A DNA stretch of 9,330 nucleotides. Source: Methylobacterium sp. (lineage in GTDB: Bacteria; Pseudomonadota; Alphaproteobacteria; Rhizobiales; Beijerinckiaceae). The notes beneath the pieces were generated by a model. It was not told the origin of the DNA. It ran no database searches and was given only the letters and a program-made list of their open reading frames with translations. The stretch covers positions 1 through 9,330 of the forward strand of contig JADCCH010000118.1 of the NCBI GenBank assembly GCA_020252865.1, in the 5' to 3' direction. A program made the position numbers and the translations under genes. This document shows, piece after piece, positions 6,411-9,330 of this stretch; position 1 is the first letter of the stretch, and every line of letters begins with the position of its first letter.

Positions 6411-7586
6411 TCATGCCGTGCCGGCTCCGGTTTCTGCAAGGGTCAATTCGGCAAGGGCCAATTCGGCAAGAGCAAGTTCCCATTCCTCGCGCACATGCTC
6501 ATCCATTTCGGCAGGGGCATGGCGGCGCGCGAGGCCCGCAAAGGCTTCAGCCGCAAGCAGGCGTGACAGAGCCCAGACCGCGGCACCGCGCACCAGCGGA
6601 TGAGGATCATCGAGATGCGGCCCGGCGGAGGCCGCGAGGGCCGGATTGCCACTATTGCCGATGCCGATCAGCACGTTGCGCAGGAAACGGTCGCGCCCCG
6701 TCCGCTTGATCGGCGTTCCTGCGAAAAGCGCGCGGAAGGCCGCGTCATCGAGCATCGCATATTCCGCGAGCGGCCTGTGCAGGAGATCCTTGCGGGTCGC
6801 GAGCCTTGCATCGCGCGCCCCTTGCGCGAACTTGTTCCAGGGGCAGACGGCGATGCAATCGTCGCAGCCGAAGATGCGATTTCCGATCTTCGCACGAAAC
6901 TCCCGCGCGATCGCTCCCTTGTGCTCGATGGTGAGATAGGCGATGCAGCGCCGCGCATCGAGCTGGTAGGGTGCGGGGAAGGCGTCGGTCGGGCAGATAT
7001 CGAGGCAGCGCCGGCAGGAGCCGCAATGATCGGTTTCCGGGGTATCCGGCGCCAGTGGCAGCGTCGTGTAGATCGCGCCGAGGAAGAGCCAGTTGCCGAA
7101 TTCGCGGCTCACCAGCACCGTATGCTTGCCCTGCCAGCCGAGGCCGGCTTCGGCCGCGAGCGGCTTTTCAAGCACAGGCGCGGTATCGACAAAAACCTTT
7201 ACCTCCGCGCCCGTCCTCGCGACGAAATCCACCGCGAGGGCCTTCAGGCGCCCCTTGATGACGTCGTGATAATCCCGCCGCACGGCATAGGCCGCAAGCG
7301 CGCCGGCCTCGCGGTTCTCGAGGAGCGCGAGCGGATCGAATTCCGGTGCATGGTTCAAGCCGAGCATGATCACGCTCTGCGCCTCGGGCCACAGGCCCGC
7401 GGGGCTCGCGCGCTTTTCTGGTTCGCGCGCCATCCAGTCCATCTCGCCCTGGGCGCCGATCGACAGCCAGTGGCGCAGCCTTGCCTCGCGCTCGGGCGGG
7501 GCCGTGGCGGGCGCGATCCCGAAGGTCGAGAAGCCATGCTTCTGCACCAGTGTCGGCAGCCAGGATCGAGCTTCGGTCGCGCTCAG
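6411..7586 (-). CDS. queG: Epoxyqueuosine reductase QueG
   Basis: Cobalamin- and iron-sulfur-dependent enzyme of the last step of queuosine synthesis, reducing epoxyqueuosine to queuosine in tRNA wobble position 34. About 391 residues from 7586 (E. coli QueG is 379). Motifs seen: GFSTFGIA and RLRHWLSIGAQGEMDWM at the N-terminus; VDTAPVLEKPLAAEAGLGWQ, with the conserved Asp proposed as proton donor, then GKHT; CGSCRRCLDICP (Cys188, 191, 194, 198); RRCIAY; CDDCIAVCPWNKFA (Cys241, 244, 248), together two 4Fe-4S clusters; and a HEAT-like segment DDPHPLVRGAAVWALSRLL near the end. The start is uncertain. The frame stays open to a TTG at 7712 deep inside gst. The first conventional start outside gst is a GTG at 7547, which leaves only four residues before GF. 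I used a CTG at 7586 that overlaps the gst stop as CTGA, because ATEARSWLPTLVQKHGF looks like the expected first helix. Confidence 0.9.
   Translation of the reverse strand: MSATEARSWLPTLVQKHGFSTFGIAPATAPPEREARLRHWLSIGAQGEMDWMAREPEKRASPAGLWPEAQSVIMLGLNHAPEFDPLALLENREAGALAAYAVRRDYHDVIKGRLKALAVDFVARTGAEVKVFVDTAPVLEKPLAAEAGLGWQGKHTVLVSREFGNWLFLGAIYTTLPLAPDTPETDHCGSCRRCLDICPTDAFPAPYQLDARRCIAYLTIEHKGAIAREFRAKIGNRIFGCDDCIAVCPWNKFAQGARDARLATRKDLLHRPLAEYAMLDDAAFRALFAGTPIKRTGRDRFLRNVLIGIGNSGNPALAASAGPHLDDPHPLVRGAAVWALSRLLAAEAFAGLARRHAPAEMDEHVREEWELALAELALAELTLAETGAGTA
6436..6480. repeat. Three tandem 15-bp units at the 3' end of queG
   Basis: GCAAGGGTCAATTCG (6436-6450), GCAAGGGCCAATTCG (6451-6465) and GCAAGAGCAAGTTCC (6466-6480). 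Units 1 and 2 differ at one base; unit 3 differs from unit 2 at four. On the minus strand they encode the repeated LALAE-type pentapeptide tail ELALAELALAELTLAE, just before the queG stop. The unit length is a multiple of three, so copy-number change would keep the frame. Confidence 0.85.
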
Positions 7587-8275
7587 AAATCGAGATCGGT
7601 GTAATGCGGGGCGGGGAGGATGTTCTTCAGCCGGTCGGCCAGCAGGGCGCGGAAGGCCGGCCGCGATTTCACGCGGGCGTACCAGCTCTTCGCGGCTTCG
7701 TTTTTCTCCCAAGGCACGTCCCCGAAATAGTCCACCACCGAGAAATGGGCGGCCGCAGCGAGATCGGCATAGGTCAGCCGATCGCCCGCGAGCCAGTTCC
7801 GCCGTGCCACGAGATGCGCGACGTAATCCAGGTGATAGCGGATATTCGCCGAGGCCGCACGGATGGCGTTGGTGTTCGGCGCATCGCCGGGAAAAGCCTC
7901 CGGGAAGAGGCGTTTGTAGGCCTTCTCGTTCAGTACCAGTTCGCTGACCTCGTGGAAGAACTTGGCGTTGAACCAGTGCAGCAGCCGCCGCACCTCCACC
8001 CGCTCGCCCGGGTTTTCCGGCAGCAGGCGGCGATCCCCCAGCACGAGCCCGCGCGTTTCGTCGAGATATTCCGCGAGAATGTCCGGCCCCGCCACCACCT
8101 GGCCGTCATGCTCCACCAGCACGGGCAGCAACCCGGCCGGGTTCATGGCCAGGAAATCGCGCGCGCGACAGAAGGGGCTTGTCTCCACCATCTCGGCTTC
8201 CATCCACAATTCGCCCATGACGAGGCGGATGAAGCGCGAATGCGGGCACAGAGCAAAGTGATGGAAGACGGGCAT
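7583..8275 (-). CDS. Glutathione S-transferase family protein
   Basis: 230-residue cytosolic GST-like protein. The N-terminal thioredoxin-fold domain (1 to about 80) has MPVFHHFALCPHSRFIRL with Cys10-Pro11 and Ser13 at the expected active-site position, then FLAMNPAGLLPVLVEHDGQVV with the cis-Pro of the glutathione site, and GPDILAEYLDE, where an acidic-Ser pair is usual. The helical C-terminal domain contains NWLAGDRLTYADLAAAAHFSVVDYFG, the GST N-capping motif region. The frame extends to an ATG at 8323, but those extra 16 residues (MPPFFQSTCF and on) do not look conserved, so I use the ATG at 8275. It is probably the first gene of the gst-queG-SDR operon and overlaps queG by 4 bases. Substrate and class (beta-like or other) cannot be settled. 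An oxidative-stress or detoxification role is family-based inference. Confidence 0.88.
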   Translation of the reverse strand: MPVFHHFALCPHSRFIRLVMGELWMEAEMVETSPFCRARDFLAMNPAGLLPVLVEHDGQVVAGPDILAEYLDETRGLVLGDRRLLPENPGERVEVRRLLHWFNAKFFHEVSELVLNEKAYKRLFPEAFPGDAPNTNAIRAASANIRYHLDYVAHLVARRNWLAGDRLTYADLAAAAHFSVVDYFGDVPWEKNEAAKSWYARVKSRPAFRALLADRLKNILPAPHYTDLDF

Positions 8276-8448
8276 CGGTCCCGGGAGGTTGAGAAAGCAT
8301 GTCGATTGGAAGAAGGGCGGCATGAAGGTGCCCGGCCCTTCGCTCTTAAGATGGCGAGAACCGGATCGTGCCTATAGAGGAGGAGCGGTCCCTTCTCAAC
8401 CCCGGCCGAATCGCGGGCGTGTCCGGCCTTTCGCATGGTTTACCGAAC
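8276..8448. promoter_or_regulatory. Divergent intergenic region between gst and uppP
   Basis: 173 bases that must hold both promoters. I found no convincing -35/-10 pair on either strand; CTATAG (8372-8377) on the + strand is -10-like, but no -35 sits at 16-19 bases. A strong purine run GAGGAGGAG (8377-8385) resembles a ribosome binding site but has no start codon at the right distance. GGTTGAGAA (about 8287-8295) recurs inverted as TTCTCAACC (about 8393-8401). A five-codon reading frame MVYRT (8435-8452) ends across the uppP start. Confidence 0.5.
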
Positions 8449-9252
8449 ATGAATGTCATGCTGGCGCTGAAAGCCGCCCTCCTGGGCTTTATCGAGGGGC
8501 TCACGGAGTTCCTGCCGGTCTCTTCCACCGGTCACCTCATCCTGATCGGACATTATCTGAATTTCGAATCGCCCGGCCACAGCTTCGAGGTGCTGATCCA
8601 GCTGGGCGCGATTCTGGCGATCCTCTCGGTCTATTCTGGCCGGCTCTGGGGGCTGGCGAAGGGCGTCTCGACAGATCCTCGGGCGCGGATTTTTGTGCTC
8701 GGCGTGATCATTGCCTTCCTGCCGGCTGCGCTGATCGGCGTGGTGATGCATTCGACCATCAAGAATGTGCTCTTCAACCCCTTCGTCGTCTGCATCAGCC
8801 TGATTGCCGGCGGTCTTGTGCTGCTGGTGGTGGACGAGATGCGGTTTTCGGTGCAGCACGAGGATGTCTCGACCTTCACGCCCCTGATGTGCCTCAAGAT
8901 CGGGCTCTTCCAGTGCCTTGCGATGATTCCCGGCGTCTCGCGCTCCGGCGCGACGATTGTCGGCGCGATGCTGTTCGGTGCCTCGAAGCGCGCTGCGGCC
9001 GAATTCTCCTTCTTCCTAGCCATGCCCACCATGGCCGGGGCCTTCACCTACGATCTCTTCAAGAACCACAAGCTCCTGAGCTTCCAGGATGCGGCGGCCA
9101 TCGGCATCGGCTTCGTGGTTGCTTTCATCACAGGGCTCGTCGTGGTGCGCGGCCTTCTCGATTTCGTGACGCGGCACGGCTTCACGCCCTTCGCCTGGTG
9201 GCGAATCGTCGTCGGCTGCTTCGGGCTCGCGGCCTGGTTCGTTTACGGCTGA
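8449..9252 (+). CDS. uppP: Undecaprenyl-diphosphatase UppP (BacA family)
   Basis: Polytopic inner-membrane enzyme that dephosphorylates undecaprenyl pyrophosphate to regenerate the lipid carrier for peptidoglycan and other cell-surface polymers; overexpression gives bacitracin resistance. 267 residues (E. coli 273). Both signature regions are intact: [14 protein letters not shown] (Glu16, Glu20, Ser25-Ser26, His29) and PGVSRSGAT (161-169, Arg165), followed by [19 protein letters not shown]. Seven to eight hydrophobic segments are spread over the length. The frame is open to a GTG at 8368, but the 27 extra residues are polar and unlike the family. The ATG at 8449 gives the normal N-terminus; ATG 8458 is also possible. 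No clear Shine-Dalgarno precedes it. The stop overlaps the end of the convergent nth gene by 10 bases. Confidence 0.95.
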   Translation: MNVMLALKAALLGFIEGLTEFLPVSSTGHLILIGHYLNFESPGHSFEVLIQLGAILAILSVYSGRLWGLAKGVSTDPRARIFVLGVIIAFLPAALIGVVMHSTIKNVLFNPFVVCISLIAGGLVLLVVDEMRFSVQHEDVSTFTPLMCLKIGLFQCLAMIPGVSRSGATIVGAMLFGASKRAAAEFSFFLAMPTMAGAFTYDLFKNHKLLSFQDAAAIGIGFVVAFITGLVVVRGLLDFVTRHGFTPFAWWRIVVGCFGLAAWFVYG

Positions 9253-9330
9253 GCCTTCAACTTCACCTTCGGCGGGGTCGATTTCGGCTCGAACGCGCAG
9301 AGATCGATCAGCGGGCAGCGCCAGCATTCC
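9243..9330 (-). CDS. nth: Endonuclease III C-terminus, 5' part outside window
   Basis: On the minus strand a frame enters at 9329 and ends at a TAA (9243-9245), giving [17 protein letters not shown] followed by [11 protein letters not shown]. The pattern C-x2-C-x5-C is the end of the endonuclease III 4Fe-4S loop (C-x6-C-x2-C-x5-C; in E. coli Nth it reads CGSCIIEDLCEYK), and the basic Pro/Lys-rich tail fits alphaproteobacterial Nth. Only 28 residues are visible. The first cluster cysteine, the helix-hairpin-helix and the catalytic Lys/Asp lie outside. Nth is a DNA glycosylase/AP lyase for oxidised pyrimidines. The alternative is another HhH-GPD glycosylase such as MutY, but there the cluster is followed by a long C-terminal domain rather than a stop. 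The other minus-strand frame across 9016-9327 is a shadow of uppP. Confidence 0.75.
   Translation of the reverse strand, partial: ECWRCPLIDLCAFEPKSTPPKVKLKAQP

Noticed and set aside
6600..7604. 334-residue plus-strand frame across queG
   Set aside because: Opposite strand of queG, whose iron-sulfur motifs are intact; no recognisable domain in the plus frame.
1..9330. Search by eye for mobile elements, CRISPR, tRNA or rRNA genes
   Set aside because: No transposase motifs, regularly spaced repeats, cloverleaf or rRNA-like sequence was recognised anywhere in the window.

Overview
The window is high-GC DNA with compact, strongly GC3-biased genes. It looks like a chromosomal segment of an alphaproteobacterium, most likely of the Hyphomicrobiales (Rhizobiales). 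The grounds are an MbfA-type ferritin-VIT1 iron exporter, an OlsB-type ornithine-lipid acyltransferase, and a cluster of palindromes whose core (GAAAAAGTGGAATCCGG) resembles intergenic repeats I know from that order. Placement below order level cannot be made from this sequence.

Layout. Left block (+): the 3' part of mbfA (1-826), then yifB/comM (887-2416), followed by an AT-rich island of three consecutive palindromes (2418-2556). Middle block (+): a membrane-anchored hybrid histidine kinase without a recognisable sensory domain (about 2671-4479), a 97-base leader, then olsB (4577-5539). The leader holds a PHO-box-like direct repeat, a hairpin and a good ribosome binding site. Minus-strand block, convergent with olsB: gst (7583-8275), queG (6411-7586) and an atypical SDR/YeeZ-like protein (5549-6403). 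These are packed with a 4-base overlap and a 7-base gap, so they are probably one operon read from right to left. Right block: uppP (8449-9252, +), divergent from gst, meets the tail of a minus-strand endonuclease III gene (nth, 9243 to beyond the window). The two genes overlap tail to tail by 10 bases.

Functions. The segment carries mostly housekeeping and envelope genes: iron efflux (mbfA), DNA branch migration or maintenance (yifB), base-excision repair (nth), tRNA queuosine synthesis (queG), undecaprenyl phosphate recycling (uppP), ornithine lipid synthesis (olsB) and a two-component hybrid kinase. There are no mobile elements, CRISPR arrays, tRNAs, rRNAs or defence modules. I see no convincing undescribed multi-gene system here. 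The points most worth checking are the olsB leader, the three-palindrome island, the kinase's degenerate first receiver, and the unusual queG start and tail.
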